Assembly (NCBI GenBank): GCA_044357775.1
Contig: JBIKOX010000048.1
Coordinates: forward strand, 1 to 16,057
Direction of reading: 5' to 3'
DNA from: UBA4416 sp044357775
Lineage (GTDB): Bacteria; Bacteroidota; Bacteroidia; B-17B0; Aurantibacillaceae
Length of the DNA stretch: 16,057 bases
The translations under genes and the position numbers were made by a program. This document shows positions 1 through 5,244 of the stretch, piece by piece. Each line of letters begins with the position of its first letter. Position 1 is the stretch's first letter. Under the pieces are notes generated by a model. That model made no database searches, was not told where the DNA came from, and saw nothing but the letters and a program-made list of their open reading frames with translations.

Positions 1-1158
1 TCCACTTGCTTTGAATGGAAAATTCCCAACTTTATATTTAACACCTTTTTCTTTTAATTGCTCCTCGGTTTGCCCAACAGCCGCAACTTCAGGCCACGTA
101 TAAACAACTCCCGGAATTAAATTATAATCAATATGAGGTTTTTGTCCTGCCATTTGTTCTGCTACAAATACACCTTCTTCTTCAGCTTTGTGGGCTAACA
201 TAGCGCCAACAACTACATCGCCAATAGCATAAATGTTATCTGCACTTGTTTTTAAATGCGCGTCGACTTCAACTCTTCCGCGAGCATCTAATTTAACGCC
301 TGCTTTTTCTAAATTTAAACCTTCGGTATAAGGTTTGCGTCCAACTGACATTAACACATAGTCACCTTTTAATTCAACTTTTTCGCCTTTATCATTATCG
401 GCAGTTACTGTAACTTCTTTGCCTTTGTTGACAACACTTGCCACTTTATGTTTTAAATAAAATTCAACACCCAATGTTTTTTTCATCACGCGTTGTAATT
501 CTTTTCCTAAACTAGCATCCATTCCCGGTATTAATCTGTCCATAAATTCAACCACAGACACTTTAGACCCTAAACGAGCATATACGCTTCCTAATTCTAA
601 ACCAATAACGCCGCCGCCAATTACAATTAAGTGTTTTGGTACCTCCGTCATTTCCAAAGCTTCAGTAGAAGTGATGATTCGTTTTTTATCTACTTCAATT
701 CCGGGCAGCGAAGCGGGTTTTGAACCTGTTGCAATAATTGCTTTTACGGTTTCAATTTGTTCTTTTGTACCATCTCCTTTTGTAATATTAATAACTGTTT
801 TAGATTCAAAACTTCCAACTCCAGTGTAAACAGTAATTTTATTTTTTTTCATCAAAAAATTAATGCCATCGCAAGTCATTTTAACAACACCGCGCTTACG
901 CTCAATCATTTGTTTGATATTTACTTTTGGAGCGTTAATATCAATGCCGTGTTCTTTGAAATTATGAACCGCATTATGAAAATGTTCAGATGAATCTAGC
1001 AAAGCTTTGGAAGGAATGCAACCAACATTTAAGCAAGTGCCTCCAAGAGTTGAATATTTTTCAATTAAAGCTGTTTTCATTCCTAATTGAGCACAACGAA
1101 TTGCAGCTACGTATCCTCCCGGTCCAGAACCAATAATGGTTACATCAAATTTTTCCAT
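1..1158 (-). CDS. lpd: Dihydrolipoyl dehydrogenase (E3), C-terminus cut off by the window edge
   Basis: FAD-dependent E3 subunit of pyruvate and 2-oxoglutarate dehydrogenase complexes and of the glycine cleavage system, reoxidising dihydrolipoamide with NAD+. The 386 visible codons begin MEKFDVTIIGSGPGGY, the FAD-binding GxGxxG loop at residues 10-15. The redox disulfide motif GGTCLNVGCIPSK follows with C42 and C47. The NAD-binding loop IGGGVIGLELG and the second FAD motif YAIGDVV come later. Family members are about 465-475 residues, so roughly 80 C-terminal residues, including the catalytic His-Glu dimer-interface region, lie beyond position 1. The start is the ATG at 1158-1156, with a good promoter 35 nt upstream. 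The next gene on this strand (lnt) is 486 nt away, so lpd is probably transcribed on its own. E3 also serves the gcvT product encoded at 8846-9928, but the two genes are not linked. Identification is firm. Confidence 0.97.
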   Translation of the reverse strand, partial: MEKFDVTIIGSGPGGYVAAIRCAQLGMKTALIEKYSTLGGTCLNVGCIPSKALLDSSEHFHNAVHNFKEHGIDINAPKVNIKQMIERKRGVVKMTCDGINFLMKKNKITVYTGVGSFESKTVINITKGDGTKEQIETVKAIIATGSKPASLPGIEVDKKRIITSTEALEMTEVPKHLIVIGGGVIGLELGSVYARLGSKVSVVEFMDRLIPGMDASLGKELQRVMKKTLGVEFYLKHKVASVVNKGKEVTVTADNDKGEKVELKGDYVLMSVGRKPYTEGLNLEKAGVKLDARGRVEVDAHLKTSADNIYAIGDVVVGAMLAHKAEEEGVFVAEQMAGQKPHIDYNLIPGVVYTWPEVAAVGQTEEQLKEKGVKYKVGNFPFKASG

Positions 1159-1193
1159 ATGTAGTGTTTTGTTTAAGTTATTTTTTTCGAGGT

Positions 1194-1224
1194 TAAATTT
1201 ACTAATTATTAGAGTTCACTCAAA
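1194..1224 (-). promoter_or_regulatory. Bacteroidota-type promoter of lpd
   Basis: On the minus strand TTTG (1224-1221) is followed by exactly 19 nt and then TAAATTTA (1201-1194). This matches the Bacteroidota -33/-7 consensus TTTG-N19-TAnnTTTG except for the last base. The -7 box lies 35 nt from the lpd ATG, giving a short leader. The dispersed repeat at 1235 begins 10 nt upstream of the -33 box. Confidence 0.65.
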
Positions 1225-1234
1225 CTAATTTTTT

Positions 1235-1324
1235 GGGCATGCCCGCCAAAAGCGGTCAGGCTATCACTGTAATCTTTTACTTCACTGCGTTTCGTAAAAG
1301 TATTTCCGTTCTATCCTTCATGCA
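1235..1324 (+). repeat. Dispersed two-hairpin intergenic repeat, copy 1
   Basis: Begins GGGCATGCCCGCC and has a small hairpin (CCGC/GCGG). The conserved string GGTCAGGCTATCACT then leads to AATC, a second hairpin (CTTTTAC ... GTAAAAG) and the conserved tail CGTTCTATCCTTCATGCA. Copy 3 at 4169 shares the conserved strings in the same order with different hairpin sequences, and copy 2 is a more diverged relative. Covariation of stems with fixed single-stranded blocks suggests a structured RNA or a mobile REP-like unit. Similar intergenic repeats are, as I recall, common in Bacteroidota genomes; I could not search for them. Confidence 0.75.
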
Positions 1325-1368
1325 AATTAATTTCAATCAGTAATTTATACGTCTACTTTTTAATGAAT

Positions 1369-1471
1369 TACGTGAGTGATTGTAGCGAAAATCCATTTTT
1401 TAAGGTACGAAAAAAAAGATTGAAGCGTAAAGCACGACCCGCTCCGCCAGCTGGCGGAGTGGGGCACGCCC
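1369..1471 (-). repeat. Dispersed two-hairpin intergenic repeat, copy 2 (variant, inverted)
   Basis: Read on the minus strand it begins GGGCGTGCCCC. A perfect 18-nt palindrome CTCCGCCAGCTGGCGGAG (1459-1442) follows, then GGGTCGTGCTTTACGCTTCAATC, described here as two blocks: GGGTCGTGCTTTACG and CTTCAATC. A T-rich/A-rich second arm leads to the tail TTTTCGCTACAATCACTCACG. The order of parts equals copies 1 and 3, but the two conserved single-stranded blocks differ together, so it looks like a second subtype. It faces copy 1 with 44 nt between them. Confidence 0.65.
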
Positions 1472-1644
1472 AAATTTATTACCTAATTAGTGTCCGCAAG
1501 AAAACTCACTATTTTTAAGCGCTTGCAAGAATTGTCAGATTCTAGGCATTTTTATAGCCTTTAAAATAGGAGTTTGTATTTCGCAAATGACTGTTTTAAA
1601 GACAAAAATAACGACGCAGATGGCGTTTTATTACAAACACTAAA

Positions 1645-3237
1645 TTATGGTTTTTTAAACCGTAACAGTTGACTCCAAATCAATAATAAAATTGCAAGTA
1701 ATGAGGATGCATAGGAAATTACATCTCCAAATTTCACAAACAGTGTTTGAGTGTTATTAGGTGTTAGATTTTTTGTAATAATAGCTTCTTCCCAATACAG
1801 TGTTTCTTGCTCTATTTCTCCAAAAGGAGTTATAAAACATGAAATACCAGTATTTGCGCAACGGGCAATTTCTCTGCGTGTTTCAATAGCTCTTAATCTG
1901 GCGTAAGCTAAATGTTGCTTATGACCAGGCGTGTTTTCCCACCAGCCATCATTAGTTAATATAAAAATAAGATTTGCTCCATTTCTAACGTATTCTGTCA
2001 CATAATCAGAATAAACACTTTCGTAACATATAACGGGGGCAATTGCAACTTTTTTATTATAACTATAAAACACTTCGCGTTCCTTTTGTGTGCCCAAGCT
2101 TCCCATGGTGCCCCCTAAATCAATAGCAAAGCTTTCTAAAGGTTTAAATAAGGCTGGAAACGGCATACGCTCTACCCCGGGAACTAGTTTGGATTTGTGA
2201 TAATAACTAATGTCATCTTTAGTTAATTGTATTCCGGTATTAAAAGAATCAAAATATTTGTCTGCATCACTAAATTTTCTAGCTGTGGAAGATTTGGTTT
2301 CGTTTTGTTTGAAAGTATAAAGTGTATTTGCACCAGAAATTATAGTTAATTTAGGATTATATTTAATGATGCTATCCATTAAAAAATGGAGCGAATAGGA
2401 TTCGTTTTCGTTCCCTTCAAAAATATTTTCGGTTAAGTACGTTTCTGGCAGCACTAAAAAATCGACTGTTGAATCTAATTTTCCATTAAGCTGCATTAAT
2501 AAATTATGCAACTGAACAGATGGCTCAAAATAAAATTTATCGTTGTATGGATCGACGTTTGGTTGCACCACCACTGTTTTATAAGTGTCTTCAGAATTTA
2601 TATGAGTAGTACTAATTGATAAAATTAAGTAAGAGAATGCAATTGGAATTATTATAATAGCAATAGGTTTAGCAAAACTTTTTATTGTATAGCTATTGTT
2701 TTTTAAGGCAATGAAAAATAAAATATTGACAGCTAATACCCATAAACTACCGCCGGAAGTTCCAGTGAATTCATACCACTGCACCCAGTTATGAGTAAAT
2801 GCAAAAGCATTTCCTAAAGTTAGCCAGCTCCAAGTTAAATCCCATAACGTATGACCGTATTCATATCCTAACCAAATTGGAATTAAGAACCAAATTGCCC
2901 ACGATTTATTGATACGTTGTTTTAAATTATACCAAATCATAAATGCCACCACCATAAAAATTGGGTTGCAAATAATAGCCATAGCAGCGCCTCCAAATGA
3001 TGCGTAACTTATCCACCACGTTACGCAAATGTTCCAAATAAAAAAAGCGAGATAGGTAAATCCAATTATTTTTAATTTTTTTCGAGAAGAAGCCCCTTCA
3101 TTAGAAATCTTGTCTTGCAATACAAGCAATGGAACCAGGGCTAAAAATATAAAAACTGTGAATGGTGAAAACCATCCAATAGTAAGTAAGAGTCCGCTGA
3201 GTATTGCTAAAAAGGAATTAGGTAATTTTTGTAACAT
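1645..3237 (-). CDS. lnt: Apolipoprotein N-acyltransferase
   Basis: Inner-membrane enzyme that adds the third acyl chain to the N-terminal cysteine of apolipoproteins, the last step of lipoprotein maturation. The 530 residues match the family's usual 500-550. The N-terminal 205 residues hold several hydrophobic helices (about 8-40, 57-75, 80-103, 112-125, 163-178, 190-208). A carbon-nitrogen hydrolase domain spans about 218-490, and a last helix lies at 506-525. The triad is visible: E265 in VLPETYL, K348 in YYHKSKLVP and C404 in PVICYES. The usual LVPFGE motif reads LVPGVE. Start is the ATG at 3237. It lies 138 nt downstream of gmk on the same strand, so cotranscription with gmk is possible but unproven. 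No other lipoprotein-processing gene is in view. Confidence 0.96.
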   Translation of the reverse strand: MLQKLPNSFLAILSGLLLTIGWFSPFTVFIFLALVPLLVLQDKISNEGASSRKKLKIIGFTYLAFFIWNICVTWWISYASFGGAAMAIICNPIFMVVAFMIWYNLKQRINKSWAIWFLIPIWLGYEYGHTLWDLTWSWLTLGNAFAFTHNWVQWYEFTGTSGGSLWVLAVNILFFIALKNNSYTIKSFAKPIAIIIIPIAFSYLILSISTTHINSEDTYKTVVVQPNVDPYNDKFYFEPSVQLHNLLMQLNGKLDSTVDFLVLPETYLTENIFEGNENESYSLHFLMDSIIKYNPKLTIISGANTLYTFKQNETKSSTARKFSDADKYFDSFNTGIQLTKDDISYYHKSKLVPGVERMPFPALFKPLESFAIDLGGTMGSLGTQKEREVFYSYNKKVAIAPVICYESVYSDYVTEYVRNGANLIFILTNDGWWENTPGHKQHLAYARLRAIETRREIARCANTGISCFITPFGEIEQETLYWEEAIITKNLTPNNTQTLFVKFGDVISYASSLLAILLLIWSQLLRFKKP

Positions 3238-3271
3238 GGTTTAAATATAAAAAAAATAGGGCCAACTATTT

Positions 3272-3314
3272 ATTTGAAAGTAACATATTAATGAAACCTT
3301 AATTTGAAACTAAC
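3272..3314. repeat. 13-nt imperfect direct repeat upstream of lnt
   Basis: ATTTGAAAGTAAC (3272-3284) recurs as ATTTGAAACTAAC (3302-3314). That is 12 of 13 matches with a 30-nt period (about three helical turns), in the gmk-lnt gap. It could be a paired regulator site or chance in AT-rich DNA. Confidence 0.35.
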
Positions 3315-3375
3315 GGATAGCAATTTTGCCAACCTGTATGATTATTTTTGAAAATGAGATGCTGATTTTGTCAAT

Positions 3376-3948
3376 TTATTTAGATAAAAATTCGATAACA
3401 ACTTTCTCTGCTTTGATAAGCGCATCTTCTAAAATTTCGTTTAAAATAAACACATCAAACAAATCAGCTGTTTTTATTTCTTTTTCGGCCTTATCTACTC
3501 TTCTTGCAATACTTTCCTGACTATCGGTGCTTCTAGAATTAAGACGTTCTTCTAAAATTTTTATACTAGGTGGCATAACAAAGATTGCAAGCGCTTTATC
3601 TCCAAATATCTTTTTAAGATTAAGTCCGCCCTCTACATCAATATCAAAAATGACATGCTTACCTTTTGCCCAAATGCGATCAACTTCGCTACTTAAAGTT
3701 CCATAATGCGTTCCAGCATAAACTTCTTCCCATTCTAAAAACTCATTGTTTTCAATTTTTTGTTTAAACTCTTCAACCGTCAGGTAATGGTAATCCTTAC
3801 CATTTTCTTCGACACCGCGTTTTGGACGACTAGTGGCTGAAATTGAAAATTCTAATTTATTTGGAAACTGTTTTAGTAAATGCCTCACAATGGTAGTTTT
3901 GCCTGAGCCTGAAGGGGCAGAAAATATAATAAGTTTACCGGTTTCCAT
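3376..3948 (-). CDS. gmk: Guanylate kinase
   Basis: Cytoplasmic enzyme that phosphorylates GMP to GDP with ATP, essential for GTP/dGTP supply. With the ATG at 3948-3946 the protein is 190 residues and starts METGKLIIFSAPSGSGKTT. The P-loop APSGSGKTT is at residues 11-19. The GMP-binding stretch SATSRPKRGVEENGKDYHY follows, then the lid region around RLNSRSTDSQESIARR. All are classic Gmk motifs and the length is typical. An in-frame TTG two codons upstream (3954) is possible but unlikely: E. coli Gmk aligns with the ATG, and that TTG overlaps the candidate -7 box. No Shine-Dalgarno sequence. lnt follows 138 nt downstream on the same strand. Confidence 0.98.
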   Translation of the reverse strand: METGKLIIFSAPSGSGKTTIVRHLLKQFPNKLEFSISATSRPKRGVEENGKDYHYLTVEEFKQKIENNEFLEWEEVYAGTHYGTLSSEVDRIWAKGKHVIFDIDVEGGLNLKKIFGDKALAIFVMPPSIKILEERLNSRSTDSQESIARRVDKAEKEIKTADLFDVFILNEILEDALIKAEKVVIEFLSK

Positions 3949-3951
3949 AAA

Positions 3952-3959
3952 CAAAGATA
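3952..3959 (-). promoter_or_regulatory. Candidate -7 box of gmk, abutting the start codon
   Basis: TATCTTTG on the minus strand (3959-3952) fits TAnnTTTG exactly and ends three bases before the gmk ATG. A TTTC lies 18 nt upstream in place of the TTTG -33 element. If used, transcription would begin at or next to the start codon, giving a leaderless message. Confidence 0.4.
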
Positions 3960-4007
3960 AGAGTTTTTGTGAATATAGAAAGTTGGCAATATTGATTTTT
4001 CAGTAAA

Positions 4008-4084
4008 AGTAAATTGCAGTAAACAAAAACTCAACAACATCTAAAAAACGGCATCTTTTAATTTAACTCGTACTGCAATTTACT
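4008..4084. repeat. 14-bp perfect inverted repeat with 49-nt spacer
   Basis: AGTAAATTGCAGTA (4008-4021) is the exact reverse complement of TACTGCAATTTACT (4071-4084). The right arm is part of the copied 3' end of the ABC transporter gene, so the left arm is a third, reversed copy of its core. This could be a recombinase core site with arms, or debris of a rearrangement. Confidence 0.6.
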
Positions 4085-4090
4085 GAGTTT
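4058..4090 (-). pseudogene. Detached copy of the ABC transporter gene 3' end (left direct repeat)
   Basis: This 33-nt segment matches the last 33 nt of the ABC transporter gene (5212-5244) at 30 positions, in the same orientation. Read on the minus strand it encodes KLSKLQYELN followed by TAA, identical to the transporter's C-terminus. All three differences are synonymous (CAA/CAG, GAA/GAG, TTG/TTA). Upstream in the same frame there is a stop codon and no further similarity, so it is only a fragment. The pair brackets the ORF6N gene as direct repeats 1154 bp apart, as attL/attR do for elements that integrate at a gene's 3' end. Confidence 0.75.
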
Positions 4091-4168
4091 CTAACGCTTG
4101 ATAAACAATGAGCAACAACAATTTGTTAAAAGAATATTTTTATCCCATTATCATTGTTTTATTTATTT

Positions 4169-4279
4169 GGGCGTGTCCCACTCCGCCAGGTGGCAGATCG
4201 GGTCAGGCTATCACTTCAATCTTTTAAAACCTGCGCTAACGCTTGCTTTAAAAAGGATTTACGTTCTATCCTTCACGCA
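4169..4279 (+). repeat. Dispersed two-hairpin intergenic repeat, copy 3
   Basis: Begins GGGCGTGTCCCACTCCGCC, then GGTGGCAG (first hairpin), then GGGTCAGGCTATCACT and TCAATC. The second hairpin is CTTTTAAA ... TTTAAAAAG around a GC-rich loop, and the tail is ACGTTCTATCCTTCACGCA. Conserved blocks are nearly identical to copy 1 at 1235-1324 while the hairpin sequences differ. It lies inside the segment bounded by the 33-nt direct repeats. Confidence 0.75.
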
Positions 4280-4402
4280 GTTTTTATTTGAGGTATATTA
4301 TTTTTTGCCACTTTTAATGTTATCACCAGAAGATGTTTTTTTATAAATGATTCTTGTTTAAATAACATTAACAAGGTTTAAAAATAATTTCTAATCCTAT
4401 TA

Positions 4403-4420
4403 ATCTGTGTTATCTGTGTT
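4403..4420 (+). repeat. Tandem 9-mer ATCTGTGTT x2
   Basis: Two perfect abutting copies of ATCTGTGTT (4403-4411, 4412-4420), preceded by TA and followed by CCATTC. I recall similar ATCTGTGT-type strings as dispersed intergenic repeats in Bacteroidota, but this is from memory and was not searched. Confidence 0.45.
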
Positions 4421-4493
4421 CCATTCTTTTCAATTACAAATAGTAACTTATTATTGATAACACCAAAAGGGCTAAAATTAAACATTTTAAAAA

Positions 4494-4510
4494 TGCTACA
4501 ATTTGTAGCA
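4494..4510. promoter_or_regulatory. Perfect 17-nt palindrome upstream of the ORF6N gene, candidate operator
   Basis: TGCTACAA-T-TTGTAGCA: 8-bp arms around a single central base. It ends 21 nt before the -7 box TAATTTTG (4532-4539), so it covers the place where the -33 element would be, and no TTTG is correctly spaced there. This position suits an activator or repressor of the ORF6N gene, possibly the ORF6N protein itself. Confidence 0.5.
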
Positions 4511-4531
4511 GAAGCCAACTATAAATTAAAT

Positions 4532-4539
4532 TAATTTTG
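4532..4539 (+). promoter_or_regulatory. -7 promoter box of the ORF6N gene
   Basis: TAATTTTG fits TAnnTTTG exactly and is 30 nt before the ATG at 4570. No -33 TTTG at 19 nt; the nearest TTTG (4502-4505) is 26 nt upstream and lies inside the palindrome. The promoter may therefore need an activator. Confidence 0.45.
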
Positions 4540-4569
4540 TTTATAGAGAAATAATTAATTTATAGAAAA

Positions 4570-5085
4570 ATGCAATTACAAGTGATTCAAACAAAAATTT
4601 ATGAAATAAGGGGTCAAAAAGTTATGCTTGATTATGATATAGCTGAGCTATATGAAGTTGAAACAAAAAGACTGAACGAGGCAGTTAAAAGAAATACTGA
4701 ACGATTCCCTGAACGATTTATGTTTAGGTTAACAGTTAAGGAATGGGAAAGCATGCGGTCGCAAATTGCGACCGCATCAACCCAAACAAAAAGAAATGTT
4801 AAAGTGACACCATTTGCATTTACAGAACATGGAGTTACAATGCTCGCTAGTGTTTTGAAAAGTAAAAAGGCAATTCAAATGAATATTGCTATTGTAGAGG
4901 CCTTTATTGCTCTTAAAGAATTTGCATTGAATTACAAAGAATTTGGAGAGAAACTCAAAGAACTTGAAGGTAAATACAATAAACAGTTTAAAGATGTATA
5001 CGAAGCCATTAATTATTTATTGCAAAAAGATAAACAAGACACCAGCCAAAAAGAGCGAAAGCAAATTGGGTATAAAACAAAATAA
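4570..5085 (+). CDS. ORF6N-domain (KilA-N-related) putative DNA-binding protein
   Basis: 171 residues. The ORF6N domain covers about residues 5-115: IRGQKVMLDYDIAELYEVETK near the start (14-33), then NTERFPERFMFRLT (42-55), RSQIAT (63-68), PFAFTEHGVTMLASVLKSKKA (81-101) and VEAFIAL (109-115). A charged, probably coiled-coil tail (120-155) ends in KERKQIGYKTK. ORF6N domains occur in phage and integrated elements, and are predicted to bind DNA; the cellular role of these proteins is mostly unknown. Start is an ATG 30 nt after a -7 box, with no Shine-Dalgarno. The gene stands alone between direct repeats derived from the neighbouring ABC gene, suggesting horizontal arrival. A perfect 25-nt palindrome lies within its codons 62-70. 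Family call is good, function unknown. Confidence 0.88.
   Translation: MQLQVIQTKIYEIRGQKVMLDYDIAELYEVETKRLNEAVKRNTERFPERFMFRLTVKEWESMRSQIATASTQTKRNVKVTPFAFTEHGVTMLASVLKSKKAIQMNIAIVEAFIALKEFALNYKEFGEKLKELEGKYNKQFKDVYEAINYLLQKDKQDTSQKERKQIGYKTK
4753..4777. repeat. Perfect 25-nt palindrome inside the ORF6N coding sequence
   Basis: ATGCGGTCGCAA (4753-4764), central A, then TTGCGACCGCAT (4766-4777): 12-bp arms with no mismatch. It covers codons 62-70 (MRSQIATAS). The core CAAATTG is the reverse complement of CAATTTG in the palindrome at 4494-4510. At this length and GC content a chance palindrome is unlikely, so it may be a protein-binding site or an mRNA hairpin. Confidence 0.7.
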
Positions 5086-5123
5086 CTACTGCTGCCAACC
5101 CAATGTCATAAAATCATCGCTAC

Positions 5124-5145
5124 TGTTGGTGTTTTCACACCAACA
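5124..5145. terminator. 8-bp perfect hairpin after the ORF6N gene
   Basis: TGTTGGTG, loop TTTTCA, CACCAACA: a perfect stem 38 nt after the ORF6N stop. It is not followed by a T-run on the plus strand (AGGGCAACA follows) nor a clear one on the minus strand, so it is not a classic intrinsic terminator. It may be an RNA 3'-end hairpin or a dispersed repeat unit. Confidence 0.35.
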
Positions 5146-5211
5146 AGGGCAACAAACACTCTAACTTAACACATAAATCGCTATTGAATAAATGTTCTAT
5201 TTTCAAAAAAA

Positions 5212-5244
5212 TTAATTCAATTCGTATTGCAATTTACTGAGTTT
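5212..5244 (-). repeat. Right 33-nt direct repeat (3' end of the ABC transporter gene)
   Basis: Partner of 4058-4090 with 30/33 identity and the same orientation. It encodes the in-frame C-terminus KLSKLQYELN and stop. Similarity ends sharply on both sides, at the base after the stop codon and after codon K600. Confidence 0.75.

Larger units (their letters stand above)
1159..1644. other. 486-nt intergenic region between lnt and lpd
   Basis: No credible gene in either orientation. It holds the lpd promoter (1194-1224), a plus-oriented repeat copy (1235-1324) and a facing minus-oriented copy (1369-1471). The remainder next to the lnt stop (1479-1644) shows no clear feature. A 4-bp stem ACGC/GCGT near 1611-1628 followed by a T-rich run on the minus strand is too weak to call the lnt terminator. 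Confidence 0.6.
3955..4569. other. Approximately 600-nt region between gmk and the ORF6N gene
   Basis: No convincing gene. Contents, left to right: an inverted pair of a 14-mer (4008-4021 and 4071-4084); a detached copy of the ABC transporter gene 3' end (4058-4090); dispersed repeat copy 3 (4169-4279); a tandem pair ATCTGTGTT (4403-4420); a 17-nt palindrome (4494-4510); and a -7 promoter box (4532-4539). An open frame at 4098-4346 runs through the repeat and is judged spurious. Confidence 0.6.

Noticed and set aside
757..993. Plus-strand open frame inside lpd
   Set aside because: Antisense shadow of a well-conserved lpd reading frame. Similar shadows inside gmk, the ABC gene and gcvT were dropped for the same reason.
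4098..4346. Open frame of 82 codons on the plus strand
   Set aside because: It runs straight through dispersed repeat copy 3, has no recognisable domain, and no promoter precedes it.
5124..5145. Hairpin after the ORF6N gene as a standard intrinsic terminator
   Set aside because: No T-run follows the stem on either strand; kept only as a low-confidence hairpin.
4943..5164. Open frame of 73 codons overlapping the end of the ORF6N gene
   Set aside because: It is the +1-frame shadow of the ORF6N coding sequence extended into AT-rich DNA; the product shows no family features.
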